Below are positions 10,284 to 20,246 of a stretch of 64,000 bases of DNA, piece by piece (position 1 is the stretch's first letter; each line of letters starts with the position of its first letter). The notes beneath the pieces were generated by a model. It made no database searches, was not told the origin of the DNA, and worked only from the letters and a program-made list of their open reading frames with translations. Position numbers and translations under genes: made by a program. Source of the DNA: an uncultured Roseibium sp. (lineage in GTDB: Bacteria > Pseudomonadota > Alphaproteobacteria > Rhizobiales > Stappiaceae); assembly GCF_947496995.1 (NCBI RefSeq), contig NZ_CANMFD010000001.1, positions 124,001 to 188,000 on the forward strand, written 5' to 3'.

Positions 10284-13154
10284 ATGTCCCTGATCAAGGA
10301 AACAGATTACGGCACACCGGCTTCAGCGTCGGAGAACCAGGTGACGCTGTCCATCGACGGCTTCGAGGTAACGGTTCCCGAAGGCACATCCGTGATGCGG
10401 GCGGCCATGGAAACCGGCATCAAGATCCCGAAGCTCTGCGCGACCGACATGGTCGATGCCTTCGGCTCCTGTCGCCTGTGCCTGGTGGAGATCGAGGGCC
10501 GGCGTGGAACACCGTCCTCCTGCACCACGCCCGCCGAGAACGGCATGGTGGTCCAGACCCAGACCGGCCGGCTGAAGGATATCCGCCGCGGCGTGATGGA
10601 ACTCTATATTTCCGACCATCCGCTCGACTGCCTGACCTGCGCCGCCAACGGCGATTGCGAGCTGCAGGACATGGCCGGCGCGGTTGGTCTGCGCGATGTG
10701 CGCTATGGCTATGATGGCGGCAACCACGTGAAGCAGCGCGATGGCGGCGGCGAGGTGAATGCCCGCTTCATGCCGAAGGACGAAAGCAATCCCTATTTCA
10801 CCTATGACCCGTCGAAATGCATCGTCTGCTCCCGCTGCGTGCGCGCCTGCGAGGAAGTGCAGGGCACATTCGCGCTGACCATCGAGGGACGCGGATTCGG
10901 CTCGCGGGTCTCCGCCGGCATGCATGAAAGCTTCCTGAATTCCGAATGCGTCTCCTGCGGCGCCTGCGTGCAGGCCTGCCCGACCGCGACCCTGCAGGAA
11001 AAATCGGTGATCGAGATCGGCCAGCCCGAGCACTCGCTGGTCACCACCTGCGCCTATTGCGGCGTCGGCTGCTCCTTCAAGGCGGAAATGCGCGGTCAGG
11101 AACTGGTCCGCATGGTGCCTTACAAGGACGGCAAGGCCAATCACGGCCACTCCTGCGTCAAGGGGCGGTTCGCCTATGGCTACGCCACCCACAAGGACCG
11201 CATTCTGAACCCGATGATCCGCGACAGGATCAGCGATCCGTGGAGGGAGGTCTCCTGGGACGAAGCCTTGAGCTTTGCCGCCAACAGACTGCGGGCGATC
11301 CAGTACGAGCACGGCAAGGAGTCCATCGGCGTCATCACGTCGTCCCGCTGCACCAACGAGGAAACCTACCTGGTTCAGAAGCTGACCAGGGCCGTCTTCC
11401 TCAACAACAACACCGATACCTGCGCCCGGGTCTGTCATTCCCCGACCGGCTACGGCCTCGGCCAGACCTTCGGCACTTCCGCCGGCACACAGGATTTCGA
11501 CAGTGTCGAACAGGCCGACGTGGTTCTGGTGATCGGCGCCAACCCGACCGACGGCCACCCGGTCTTCGCCTCGCGCCTGAAAAAACGCCTGCGCCAGGGC
11601 GCGAAGCTGATCGTCGTCGATCCGCGCCGGATCGATCTTGTGCGGACGCCGCACGTCACCGCCGCCCATCACCTGGCGCTCAGGCCAGGTACGAATGTCG
11701 CCGTCGTCACGGCGCTCGCCCATGTGATCGTGACCGAAGGTCTGTTCGACGAGGACTTCATCCGCACGCGCTGCGACTGGGACGAGTTCCAGGAATACGC
11801 CGAATTCGTCGCGGATGCGGCCCATTCTCCGGAGACGGTTGAAGCCCTGACCGGAGTGCCGGCGGCGGAGCTGCGCGCGGCGGCCCGGCTTTATGCAAGG
11901 GGCGGCAATGGAGCCATCTACTACGGCCTCGGCGTGACGGAACACAGCCAGGGCTCCACCACGGTGATCGGCATCGCCAATCTGGCCATGCTCACCGGCA
12001 ATATCGGCCGGCCGGGCGTCGGCGTGAACCCGCTGCGCGGCCAGAACAATGTCCAGGGCTCCTGCGACATGGGGTCCTTCCCGCACGAACTGCCAGGCTA
12101 CCGCCACGTGAACAATGCCGAGGTGCGCGATGTCTTCGAAAAGGCCTGGGGCGTCAGCATTTCCGACGAGCCGGGCTTGCGCATTCCCAACATGCTGGAC
12201 GCCGCCGTGGAAGGCACGTTCAAGGGGCTTTACTGCCAGGGCGAGGACATCCTGCAGTCGGACCCGGACACGAAACACGTGTCCGCCGGTCTGGCGGCGA
12301 TGGATTGCGTTATCGTGCATGACCTGTTCCTGAACGAGACCTCGCACTACGCCCATGTCTTCCTGCCGGGATCGACCTTCCTGGAAAAGGACGGCACCTT
12401 CACCAACGCCGAGCGCCGCATCAACCGGGTGCGCAAGGTGATGGCGCCGAAAAACGGCTATGCGGACTGGGAGGTGACCCAGCTTCTTGCCAATGCCATG
12501 GGCGCCGATTGGAGCTACACCCACCCGTCCCAGATCATGGACGAAATCGCCGCGACGACGCCCAGCTTCGCCAATGTCAGCTACCAGCTTCTGGACGAAG
12601 AAGGATCCGTCCAGTGGCCGTGCAACGACAGCACGCCGGTCGGCTCGCCGGTCATGCATGTGGACGGGTTCGTGCGCGGCAAGGGCAGGTTCATCCGCAC
12701 GGATTATATCGCCACCGACGAAAAGACCGGGCCGCGGTTCCCGCTGCTGCTCACCACGGGCCGGATCCTGAGCCAGTACAATGTCGGCGCCCAGACACGC
12801 CGGACGGAAAACGTCGTCTGGCACGGCGAGGACGTGCTGGAAATCCATCCGCACGATGCGGAAACCCGCGGTGTCAAGGAAGGCGACTGGGTCAAGCTGG
12901 TCAGCCGGTCGGGCGAAACGAGCCTCCGGGCCAGCCTTACCGACCGGGTGTCACCGGGCGTCGTCTATACGACGTTCCATCACCCCACCACCCAGGCGAA
13001 TGTCATCACCACCGACTATTCCGACTGGGCGACCAACTGCCCGGAATACAAGGTGACCGCCGTTCAGGTGTCGCCTTCCAACGGGCCGACGGACTGGCAG
13101 GAGCAATACGAGGAATTCTCTGCGCGGGCGCGCAGGATCGAGGCTGCGGAATAA
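10284..13154 (+). CDS. fdsA: NAD-dependent formate dehydrogenase alpha subunit (Mo/W-bis-MGD, FdhF/NuoG-like, Cys-type)
   Basis: 956 aa; [2Fe-2S]/[4Fe-4S] motifs CIVCSRCVRACEE, CVSCGACVQACPT, CAYCGVGCSFK; NNNTDTCARVCHSPTGYGL active site. Confidence 0.94.
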   Translation: MSLIKETDYGTPASASENQVTLSIDGFEVTVPEGTSVMRAAMETGIKIPKLCATDMVDAFGSCRLCLVEIEGRRGTPSSCTTPAENGMVVQTQTGRLKDIRRGVMELYISDHPLDCLTCAANGDCELQDMAGAVGLRDVRYGYDGGNHVKQRDGGGEVNARFMPKDESNPYFTYDPSKCIVCSRCVRACEEVQGTFALTIEGRGFGSRVSAGMHESFLNSECVSCGACVQACPTATLQEKSVIEIGQPEHSLVTTCAYCGVGCSFKAEMRGQELVRMVPYKDGKANHGHSCVKGRFAYGYATHKDRILNPMIRDRISDPWREVSWDEALSFAANRLRAIQYEHGKESIGVITSSRCTNEETYLVQKLTRAVFLNNNTDTCARVCHSPTGYGLGQTFGTSAGTQDFDSVEQADVVLVIGANPTDGHPVFASRLKKRLRQGAKLIVVDPRRIDLVRTPHVTAAHHLALRPGTNVAVVTALAHVIVTEGLFDEDFIRTRCDWDEFQEYAEFVADAAHSPETVEALTGVPAAELRAAARLYARGGNGAIYYGLGVTEHSQGSTTVIGIANLAMLTGNIGRPGVGVNPLRGQNNVQGSCDMGSFPHELPGYRHVNNAEVRDVFEKAWGVSISDEPGLRIPNMLDAAVEGTFKGLYCQGEDILQSDPDTKHVSAGLAAMDCVIVHDLFLNETSHYAHVFLPGSTFLEKDGTFTNAERRINRVRKVMAPKNGYADWEVTQLLANAMGADWSYTHPSQIMDEIAATTPSFANVSYQLLDEEGSVQWPCNDSTPVGSPVMHVDGFVRGKGRFIRTDYIATDEKTGPRFPLLLTTGRILSQYNVGAQTRRTENVVWHGEDVLEIHPHDAETRGVKEGDWVKLVSRSGETSLRASLTDRVSPGVVYTTFHHPTTQANVITTDYSDWATNCPEYKVTAVQVSPSNGPTDWQEQYEEFSARARRIEAAE

Positions 13155-13156
13155 CC

Positions 13157-13972
13157 ATGAAGACGCACAGCACGTCCTCAGCCGTTTCCTACCGGGATGG
13201 CCGCTTCTCGGCGTCCTCGCTGGAGCTCGCCGACGAAGTGCCGGTTGCGATCAGCTACAACGGCTCGACTCATGCTGTGCTGATGGCGACCCCTTCCGAT
13301 CTCGAGGATCTGTCGGCTGGATTTTCCCTGTCCGAGAATATCGTCGCGTCGCCGGAGGAGATCGAGGACATCGCCGTCGTCGAAGTCGACAAGGGCATCG
13401 ATGTTCAGATCCGGCTTGCCACGGATGCAACGGAAAGACTGCGGCAAAGGCGGCGTTCCATCGCCGGGCCCGTCGGCTGCGGGCTGTGCGGCATCGAAAG
13501 CTTGGAGGAGGCCATGCGCGAGATCCGTCCCGTTATGGCCGAAACACGGCTCAAGGCCGAAAACGTGGGTGACGCGGTGCGTGCCATGGGCAAGGCCCAG
13601 GCGCTCAACCTGCAGACCCGCTCCGTTCATGCAGCAGGCTGGTATCATCCTGAAAAAGGTCTGACGACGATCCGCGAAGATGTTGGTCGGCACAACGCCC
13701 TGGACAAGCTGATAGGCTCGATGAGCCTATCCGGCACACCTGCCTCGGGCGGCGCCTTCGTCATGAGCAGCCGGCTGTCGATCGAACTGATCCAGAAAAC
13801 GGCCGCCGCGGGCTGCGGGATCATCATTGCGGTCTCCGCCCCGACGGCGCTTGCCGTCTCCGAGGCCGATGGCGCCAACATCACGCTGGTCGCCTGCGCG
13901 CGCGGCGACAGCTTCGAACTCTTTACCCATCCGCACAGGATCATCGGGAGAACCCTGCAAGATGTCGCCTGA
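13157..13972 (+). CDS. fdhD: Formate dehydrogenase accessory sulfurtransferase FdhD (FdsC)
   Basis: CGLCGIESLEEAMR, GWYHPEKGLTTIREDVGRHNALDKLIG, TAAAGCGIIIAVSAPTALAV. Confidence 0.92.
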   Translation: MKTHSTSSAVSYRDGRFSASSLELADEVPVAISYNGSTHAVLMATPSDLEDLSAGFSLSENIVASPEEIEDIAVVEVDKGIDVQIRLATDATERLRQRRRSIAGPVGCGLCGIESLEEAMREIRPVMAETRLKAENVGDAVRAMGKAQALNLQTRSVHAAGWYHPEKGLTTIREDVGRHNALDKLIGSMSLSGTPASGGAFVMSSRLSIELIQKTAAAGCGIIIAVSAPTALAVSEADGANITLVACARGDSFELFTHPHRIIGRTLQDVA

Positions 13973-14177
13973 GAAGCTGACCTACATGGCCAACCAAATC
14001 GCAGGCTTCTTCCGCAACAGACCGCACGAGGAAGCCGTGGCTGGTGTCGCGGACCACATCAGCAAGTTCTGGGAACCGCGCATGCGCGCCCAGCTTTTCG
14101 ACATGCTGAGCCAGGCCGGCGACCGGTTCGATCCGCTTGTCCTGGAAGCCGGACCGAAGATCCGCCCGGTCAAGTGA
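13962..14177 (+). CDS. fdsD: Formate dehydrogenase delta subunit
   Basis: 71 aa MSPEKLTYMANQIAGFFRNRPHEEAVAGVADHISKFWEPRMRAQL; overlaps end of fdhD; typical FdsD. Confidence 0.9.
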   Translation: MSPEKLTYMANQIAGFFRNRPHEEAVAGVADHISKFWEPRMRAQLFDMLSQAGDRFDPLVLEAGPKIRPVK

Positions 14178-14242
14178 AGACCCTGGGCGGCAGAATGCTC
14201 TGAACGCTTGATACAAATGGCAGAGGCTTCTCCGGCTTTTCA

Positions 14243-15004
14243 CTACTGCCCGCTCACGGGTGCCACCGCAAACCCCGCGTCTTCAAGAACGCTGCGAACC
14301 TGTCTGGCCACGGTGGCGGCCGTGGGTTCGTCCGCATGAATGCAGAACGTGTCGACGGGTGTAGGCAGCCGGGTTCCGTCATGCGCGAGGAGGCATTGCT
14401 CCTCTGCCATGACAAGCGCGCGTTGTGCGGCGATTTCCGGGTCCCGGATGACGGCGGAGGATATGCCGCGCGACATGAGCCTGCCGTCCGGAAAATAGTG
14501 GCGGTCGGCATAGGCCTCGTGAGCAACGGGAAGTCCGGCCTTAGCCGCCGACCGAGTCATTTCCGAAAGGCAGTTGGCAACGAAGATGAGATCGGGGCCC
14601 GCAGCCCGGATGCCTCTGGCAATGGCATCGGCGACCTCTTCGGTATGATGGGCAATGTTGTTGAGCGCCCCATGCGGTTTCACGAAGTCTACGCGGGCGC
14701 CATGGCTGGCAGAAAGGGCCTGCAGCGCACCTATCTGGTAGGTGACCAGATATTCGATCTCGCTCGGCTCCATGGCGATCTGCCGCCGGCCGAATCCCTG
14801 AAGATCGTTGAACCCGGGATGGGCGCCGATACTGACCCCGTGTTCCAGGGCAAGGCCCACGGTCCGGTACATGACGGCCGGATCGCCTGCATGCATGCCG
14901 CAGGCAATATTCGCTGAACTGATGTGGGGCATGACGGTTCCGTCGTCGCCCAGTTTATAGGCGCCGAAGCTTTCACCCATGTCCGCATTTATCGAGATTT
15001 TCAT
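14243..15004 (-). CDS. pxpA: LamB/YcsF family protein (5-oxoprolinase subunit A-like)
   Basis: MKISINADMGESFGAYKLGDDGTVMPHISSANIACGMHAGDPAVMYRTV, characteristic LamB_YcsF N-terminus. Confidence 0.88.
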   Translation of the reverse strand: MKISINADMGESFGAYKLGDDGTVMPHISSANIACGMHAGDPAVMYRTVGLALEHGVSIGAHPGFNDLQGFGRRQIAMEPSEIEYLVTYQIGALQALSASHGARVDFVKPHGALNNIAHHTEEVADAIARGIRAAGPDLIFVANCLSEMTRSAAKAGLPVAHEAYADRHYFPDGRLMSRGISSAVIRDPEIAAQRALVMAEEQCLLAHDGTRLPTPVDTFCIHADEPTAATVARQVRSVLEDAGFAVAPVSGQ

Positions 15005-15105
15005 TGCCGTGACCATTTTGGCGGCATGGTCTGCAGAATGCTGTTGTGTGTCCAATGCATTTATGCAGACAGTGTTCATGCATGAATTGCATATGGGGCG
15101 GATGG

Positions 15106-16005
15106 ATGCTGGAACTGAGAGAATTGCGCAACTTTCTGGTCGTTGCGGAGCGGCTGAATATTTCGAGTGCGGCAATTGCCGTCAATCTCAGCCAGCCTGC
15201 TCTGTCGCGCCAGATACAGGCGCTGGAGCGCAAACTCGGCGTGGACCTGTTCGACCGGGTCGGCAAGCGGCTCGTGTTGACGACGGAAGGTGCGGACCTG
15301 GCGGTCCAGGCGGCGGAACTGATCGAACGCGCCCAGGACATGATGCAGCACACTGGGCGGACCGAGCACGAGCACAGCGGCACGCTGCGCATCGGGGCCT
15401 CTCCTCAGACGATCACCTGGCTGCTGTCGCCTGCAATGGCCCGCTTCCGGTCATCCTACCCGCGGGTCAGCATGATCGTCAGCGAGGGGCACAACGACGC
15501 GCTGATCGAGATGGTCGAGCATGGTGCAGTTCACATGGTGATTGCCAATCTGGGGATCAGCAACATCCTGGTCGGGCACCCGCTGTTCAGTGCCCGGCTT
15601 CTGGCGGTCCTGCCGCCCGATCATCCCGGCAGGAAGAAGAAGTCCATCACCATGGATGCCATTGCCAACGAGCCGATGATGGTCATGAAGCGCGGGTTTC
15701 TGACCCGTCACCTGTTTGAACAGGTTACGCTGGCGCATGGAGTGCGCCCGCGCATTCTGCTCGAAAGCGACAGCACCCAGACACTGGCGGCGCTCGCCCA
15801 GGACGGTCACGGCGTTGCCATCGTCTCGTCGTCGGCGCGGGACCTGACGGCGATCCGCAACGCGGTTCCGATCGTCTCGGACACCTGTCAGACCTCCGCG
15901 GAGGTTTCTGCCCTCTGGAACCCCAATCGCTACCGGCCGATGAATATCACCAGCTTCCTTTCGGTCCTCAATGAAGTGGCGGCAGGGCACCTGGGAGCGG
16001 GATGA
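15106..16005 (+). CDS. LysR family transcriptional regulator
   Basis: MLELRELRNFLVVAERLNISSAAIAVNLSQPALSRQIQALERKLGVDLF; divergent from pxpA. Confidence 0.88.
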   Translation: MLELRELRNFLVVAERLNISSAAIAVNLSQPALSRQIQALERKLGVDLFDRVGKRLVLTTEGADLAVQAAELIERAQDMMQHTGRTEHEHSGTLRIGASPQTITWLLSPAMARFRSSYPRVSMIVSEGHNDALIEMVEHGAVHMVIANLGISNILVGHPLFSARLLAVLPPDHPGRKKKSITMDAIANEPMMVMKRGFLTRHLFEQVTLAHGVRPRILLESDSTQTLAALAQDGHGVAIVSSSARDLTAIRNAVPIVSDTCQTSAEVSALWNPNRYRPMNITSFLSVLNEVAAGHLGAG

Positions 16006-16008
16006 TCC

Positions 16009-17502
16009 CTACTGCCCGGATCCCTTGCGGCCCGGCTTGAGAAACAGGGCGATGGCAGCGACGGCGGCGAGCAGGAAGCCCATGGCGATCGGATGATCGA
16101 CCACCGCAAGCGGAGAGTGATTGGTGACGATCAGCGCCTGGCGCAGCGAAAGCTCGAACAGCGGCCCGATCACGAAGCCGATCAGGAACGTCACCACGGA
16201 GTATCCGTACCGCTGCATCACGAACCCCAGAATTCCCAGGGCCAGCATGGCGAATACGGAAAAGGCCGTGTCGCGCTCCAGATAGGTTCCGATTACGCAG
16301 AACAGCACCACGAAGGGAATGATCAGCCGTGGCGGCACGAGGGTGACGCGCGCGAACAGGGTCAGGCCGAGACGTCCCACCACGAGCATGGCCAGGCTGG
16401 CGACGATCATCGACACATAGATGCCGTAGATAAGTCTCGGATGCTGCTCGAAAACCAGCGGCCCCGGCTGGACGCCATGCAGCATGAAGGCGGAAACGAG
16501 AATGGCGGCCGAAACACTGCCGGGAAGACCGATGGCGAAAAGCGGAATGAGGCTTGCCGGCAGGACGGCATTGTCGGCGGCTTCCGAAGCGGCCACGCCC
16601 TTGAGATCGCCCTCGCCGTAGGAGTCGCCCGGCTTGGCCAGCCGCTTGTTGATGGCATAGGACAGCAGCGCGCCGATGGTCGGGCCGAGACCCGGAATGA
16701 TACCGGCGCCAATGCCGATGCCGGTGCCGCGCAGGGTGACCGGAAACACCCTTTTGATATCGGAAAATCGCAGCTTTTTATTCGTTTCGGGAGCAAAGCC
16801 CGATTTTTCCGACATGGAGCCTCTGGCTGCGAAAAGGGCCTGCACCTGCACCAGCATTTCCGTGAAGGCCAGCATGCCCACCGTGGCGGCGATAAGCGGG
16901 ATTCCGTCGAACAGTTCGATGAACCCGAAGGTCATGCGCGGCGTGGCGCTTTCCGGGTCGAGGCCGACAGTCGAAAGAAACAGGCCGAGGACACCGGAGA
17001 TGATCCCGCGGGACAGCGAACTCCCCGAAAGGGCCGCGATGAAACTCAGCGCGAAAATCATCACGGCGGTCATTTCCACCGGCCCCATCTTGAGGGCGAA
17101 GCGCGCCAGCGAGGAGGCAAGCAGAATGAGCACGAAGGTCGCCGTCATGTCGCCGAAGACGGAGGCATAAAGCGCGGTTTTCAGCGCCCGTGTTCCTTCA
17201 CCCTTTTTCGCCAGCGGGTAACCGTCGAAAGTGGTCGCGGTCGAACTGGGTTCGCCCGGCGTGTTCAGCAGAATGGCGCCCGTTGCACCACCCGCGGCGC
17301 TTGCCTTGGTCACCCCCACCAGAAAGGCGATGGCGGCGATCGGAGACATCGAATAGGTCAGCGGAACGGCTACGGAAAGGGCGGCTGGCCGGCTCAGTCC
17401 GGGCAAAACGCCGACGAGATAGCCGAGCAGGATGCCGCCAATCACCGAGACGATCGAGGCCAGGGTCAGCGCGTCGGCCGCCCCTTGCAGAAATATTTCC
17501 AT
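16009..17502 (-). CDS. Tripartite tricarboxylate transporter permease TctA
   Basis: 497 aa, LLGYLVGVLPGLSRPAALSVAVPLTYSM..., GATGAILLNTPGEPSSTATTFDGYPLAKKGEG, TctA motifs. Confidence 0.9.
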   Translation of the reverse strand: MEIFLQGAADALTLASIVSVIGGILLGYLVGVLPGLSRPAALSVAVPLTYSMSPIAAIAFLVGVTKASAAGGATGAILLNTPGEPSSTATTFDGYPLAKKGEGTRALKTALYASVFGDMTATFVLILLASSLARFALKMGPVEMTAVMIFALSFIAALSGSSLSRGIISGVLGLFLSTVGLDPESATPRMTFGFIELFDGIPLIAATVGMLAFTEMLVQVQALFAARGSMSEKSGFAPETNKKLRFSDIKRVFPVTLRGTGIGIGAGIIPGLGPTIGALLSYAINKRLAKPGDSYGEGDLKGVAASEAADNAVLPASLIPLFAIGLPGSVSAAILVSAFMLHGVQPGPLVFEQHPRLIYGIYVSMIVASLAMLVVGRLGLTLFARVTLVPPRLIIPFVVLFCVIGTYLERDTAFSVFAMLALGILGFVMQRYGYSVVTFLIGFVIGPLFELSLRQALIVTNHSPLAVVDHPIAMGFLLAAVAAIALFLKPGRKGSGQ

Positions 17503-17506
17503 GCGG

Positions 17507-17962
17507 CTAGAGCCCCGACCAGTCTACGAGAAGAAGAATGAGCAGACCGCCCGCGCCCATCCCGGCAAGTGTTGCGACACGCCGTTCTCCGACGGCCAGG
17601 CAGGCCAGGAGAACAAGTGCAGTGCCGCCGATCACGAGACCTGTCTGATCGACCAGAACAATGCCGACGAGTGCTGCCGCTCCGAGTTGGATCGCACCGC
17701 GAAGCCCGCCGCGTGGGGCATCCTCTCCGGGACCGGCGCGCATCAGGCCAAATAGAAGCGTGACGAGGGACATCAGGGCGATGACCGTGACACAGACCAT
17801 CGGCAGCATGCGCGGAGAAAGTCCGAAATTGTCGGTCTCGAAAGTGCCTGCCGGAACGACGACGAAGAGCAGCAGCAGACTGGCTCCGAAAACAATTGCG
17901 AATTCGGCAAGAGGCCGCATCCGAAGACGCGGCCCGTTTTGGCTGGAGGAAGGCCGGTTCAT
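17507..17962 (-). CDS. Tripartite tricarboxylate transporter TctB family protein
   Basis: 151 aa, 4 TM-like hydrophobic segments, between tctA and tctC. Confidence 0.8.
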   Translation of the reverse strand: MNRPSSSQNGPRLRMRPLAEFAIVFGASLLLLFVVVPAGTFETDNFGLSPRMLPMVCVTVIALMSLVTLLFGLMRAGPGEDAPRGGLRGAIQLGAAALVGIVLVDQTGLVIGGTALVLLACLAVGERRVATLAGMGAGGLLILLLVDWSGL

Positions 17963-18898
17963 TTACTCCATTGCCGCCTTGAACTGGGCGCTCTGCGCAC
18001 GGATCTGCGTTGCGAAGTCGTCACCGGTAAGGATGAAGCTGCCCATGTTGCGCTTGGCAAGCACATCCAGAAGAGGCTGCGACTTGGCGGCTTCCTCGAA
18101 AGCTGCGACGAGCTTGGCTTTCGCCTCTGCCGGAATTCCCAGCGGAGCCAGGTAGACCACCATGTTGACGCTGGAAATATCATATCCGAGGCCTTTCAGC
18201 GTCGGCGCCGTTTCGAAACCCGGAACCGGGTCTGTGCCCAGGCCGGCCAGCACCATCAGTTCGCCGGCCTTGGCCTGCGGATAATAGGTGCCCGAGCTGT
18301 AGGCGAAATCCACATGTCCGCCGAGAACCTCGGCCACTGCCTCGGCGCCGCCTTTAGTCGGAACGGGCTTGAGAAGAACGCCTTCCTTCTCGGAGATGGC
18401 TTTCATCACAACCCGGTCGAGGGAGGTCGTCGATGCGTAGGTCAGACCGTCGGGGGCATCCTTTGCCGCCGCGATGACGTCGGCGAAATTCGTCCAGCCG
18501 CGGGACGGCAGGGCGACAAGTGCTTCAGGGAACACGCCGAAGGCGCCGATAAACTCGAAATCGTCGATGCCGAAGCTGACGTTGGACGTATGCGGATCGA
18601 AGGAAATAGTGGTGGAAATGGCTGCGGCAAGATTGTAGCCGTCAGCCGGTTTGGCCTTGAGCGCGGTCAGGGCCAGACCGCCGCCGGCGCCGGGCTGGTT
18701 CTCGACCACGACCGGCTCGCCGAGCGAAGCCGACAACGCGTCCGAGGCTGCACGGGTAATCGTGTCGACCCCACCGCCCGGACCGAAGCCGACGGTTATC
18801 GTGACTTCCTTTTCCGGGAACTCGGCTGCGGCGGGGCTCGCCAGAATAGCGAGCGCCAGACCGGCCTGGGCGAGTGTCTTGGGAATTGATCTGAACAT
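17963..18898 (-). CDS. Tripartite tricarboxylate transporter substrate-binding protein (TctC/Bug family)
   Basis: Signal peptide; FPEKEVTITVGFGPGGGVDTITRAASDALSASLGEPVVVENQPGAGG. Confidence 0.9.
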   Translation of the reverse strand: MFRSIPKTLAQAGLALAILASPAAAEFPEKEVTITVGFGPGGGVDTITRAASDALSASLGEPVVVENQPGAGGGLALTALKAKPADGYNLAAAISTTISFDPHTSNVSFGIDDFEFIGAFGVFPEALVALPSRGWTNFADVIAAAKDAPDGLTYASTTSLDRVVMKAISEKEGVLLKPVPTKGGAEAVAEVLGGHVDFAYSSGTYYPQAKAGELMVLAGLGTDPVPGFETAPTLKGLGYDISSVNMVVYLAPLGIPAEAKAKLVAAFEEAAKSQPLLDVLAKRNMGSFILTGDDFATQIRAQSAQFKAAME

Positions 18899-19204
18899 TG
18901 TCAGCTCCTGTGTTGCGCGGTTTTGCGTGGCTCTCCAGATGAAAACAGCGCATCCTTATGCTGTCCAATGCATTTTGGATCTATGTATTAATGCGTTTCG
19001 TGCATAGATGTTGGCAGGCTCGACGAGCCCGCCAGCAAGACGAATTGATTTCAGCCCTCCGGCCCGAAGTACGCGGAAGATCATCGGTTACCGGCTTGAG
19101 TTCGTCAATTCGCCTGAGCCATTTGGCCTGAATTACCTCTGGGGAAGGCCTGCCGGATCGGCCTGAATCCCGCCTCTTTCCCTGGGGCTCACCGGCATCT
19201 GCGC

Positions 19205-20152
19205 CTAATTTTTCAGCAACTCACGGATTTCCGTTTCAGCGAGAAATTGCGGGCCGTTGCGGCGAATGTGATCGAGGACCGTGTCCAGGGCCGGGTTGGG
19301 CGGCAGGCCGGTGCGGTGGAGCACGAACCAGTGGCGGATGATCGGCAGCCCGTCCGCCTCGATCATCCTGAGGCGCCCCGATTTCAGCTCCTCGATTACG
19401 GTGTTGATCGATATCAGGGCGATGCCGAGCCCGGCGATCACTGCCTGCTTGACGGATTCGTTGGACTCCATTTCCGTAAAGGTGAAAGCCTGGCCTTCGC
19501 CGAGCTGATCCAGGAAACGCGTCGTAAGTATGCGTGTCCCCGATCCCGGTTCCCGCAGGATGAAATGTTCGGCCAGGAGGTCGGCGGCTTCCGCGCGGGC
19601 GCCTTGCGCCAGGGGATGGTCCGGCGGGGCAATCAGGACATGCGGATGATCGCCCATGCTGTAGGCTGTTACCTCCGGCCGGCGCGGCGGACGACCCATG
19701 ATCGCCAGATCGGTCCTGCCTGCGGCAAGGTCTGAAATGGTCTGGTCGCGGTTGCCGAACTGCAGCGCGACTTCAATGTCCGGATATTCCTTTTTCAGAT
19801 GGGCGACGATTGAGGGCGCGAAATATTTGCCGGTGCCGATGACGCCCAGCACAATCCGACCCGCCATGCCGTTTTTCATGGCCTCGATCCGGTCCACCGC
19901 CTTGGCGAGCGCGGAGTGCATTGTCTCGAATGCCTCCAGAAGCGCCATGCCCGCAGGCGTCGCTTCAAACCGCTCTCCCGGTGTCCGGTTGACCAGCGCG
20001 CATCCGAACTGCTCTTCCAGAACCTTGAGCTGGGAATGGACCGCCGGCGGCGTCAGGCCAAGCAGGTCGGCGGACTGGCTAATGCTGCCGGTTTCGACGA
20101 TGGCCTCCAAGGCCCGTAACTGCTTGAGCGTGATCGCGTTCTGGATAGTCAT
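19205..20152 (-). CDS. LysR family transcriptional regulator, CbbR-like
   Basis: MTIQNAITLKQLRALEAIVETGSISQSADLLGLTPPAVHSQLKVLEEQFGCAL; FAPSIVAHLKKEYPDIEVALQFGNRDQ; divergent from FBPase gene as for CbbR. Confidence 0.82.
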   Translation of the reverse strand: MTIQNAITLKQLRALEAIVETGSISQSADLLGLTPPAVHSQLKVLEEQFGCALVNRTPGERFEATPAGMALLEAFETMHSALAKAVDRIEAMKNGMAGRIVLGVIGTGKYFAPSIVAHLKKEYPDIEVALQFGNRDQTISDLAAGRTDLAIMGRPPRRPEVTAYSMGDHPHVLIAPPDHPLAQGARAEAADLLAEHFILREPGSGTRILTTRFLDQLGEGQAFTFTEMESNESVKQAVIAGLGIALISINTVIEELKSGRLRMIEADGLPIIRHWFVLHRTGLPPNPALDTVLDHIRRNGPQFLAETEIRELLKN

Positions 20153-20246
20153 TCAATAAAATTTAATCATCTTTCTGAATTTTTAAATTTCATTAATCCT
20201 CAAACGTGTGAAAAGCAAGTCAGCTCCACATCGACCAGAGGCCTTG

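Noticed and set aside
10323-12854. 843-aa minus-strand ORF opposite fdsA
   Set aside because: Shadow ORF of a high-GC gene; composition is His/Arg/Asp-rich with no domain motifs, while the plus strand encodes an unambiguous FdsA.
10284-13154. Possible selenocysteine formate dehydrogenase
   Set aside because: The active-site position reads Cys (NTDTCARVCHSPTG) and there is no in-frame TGA.
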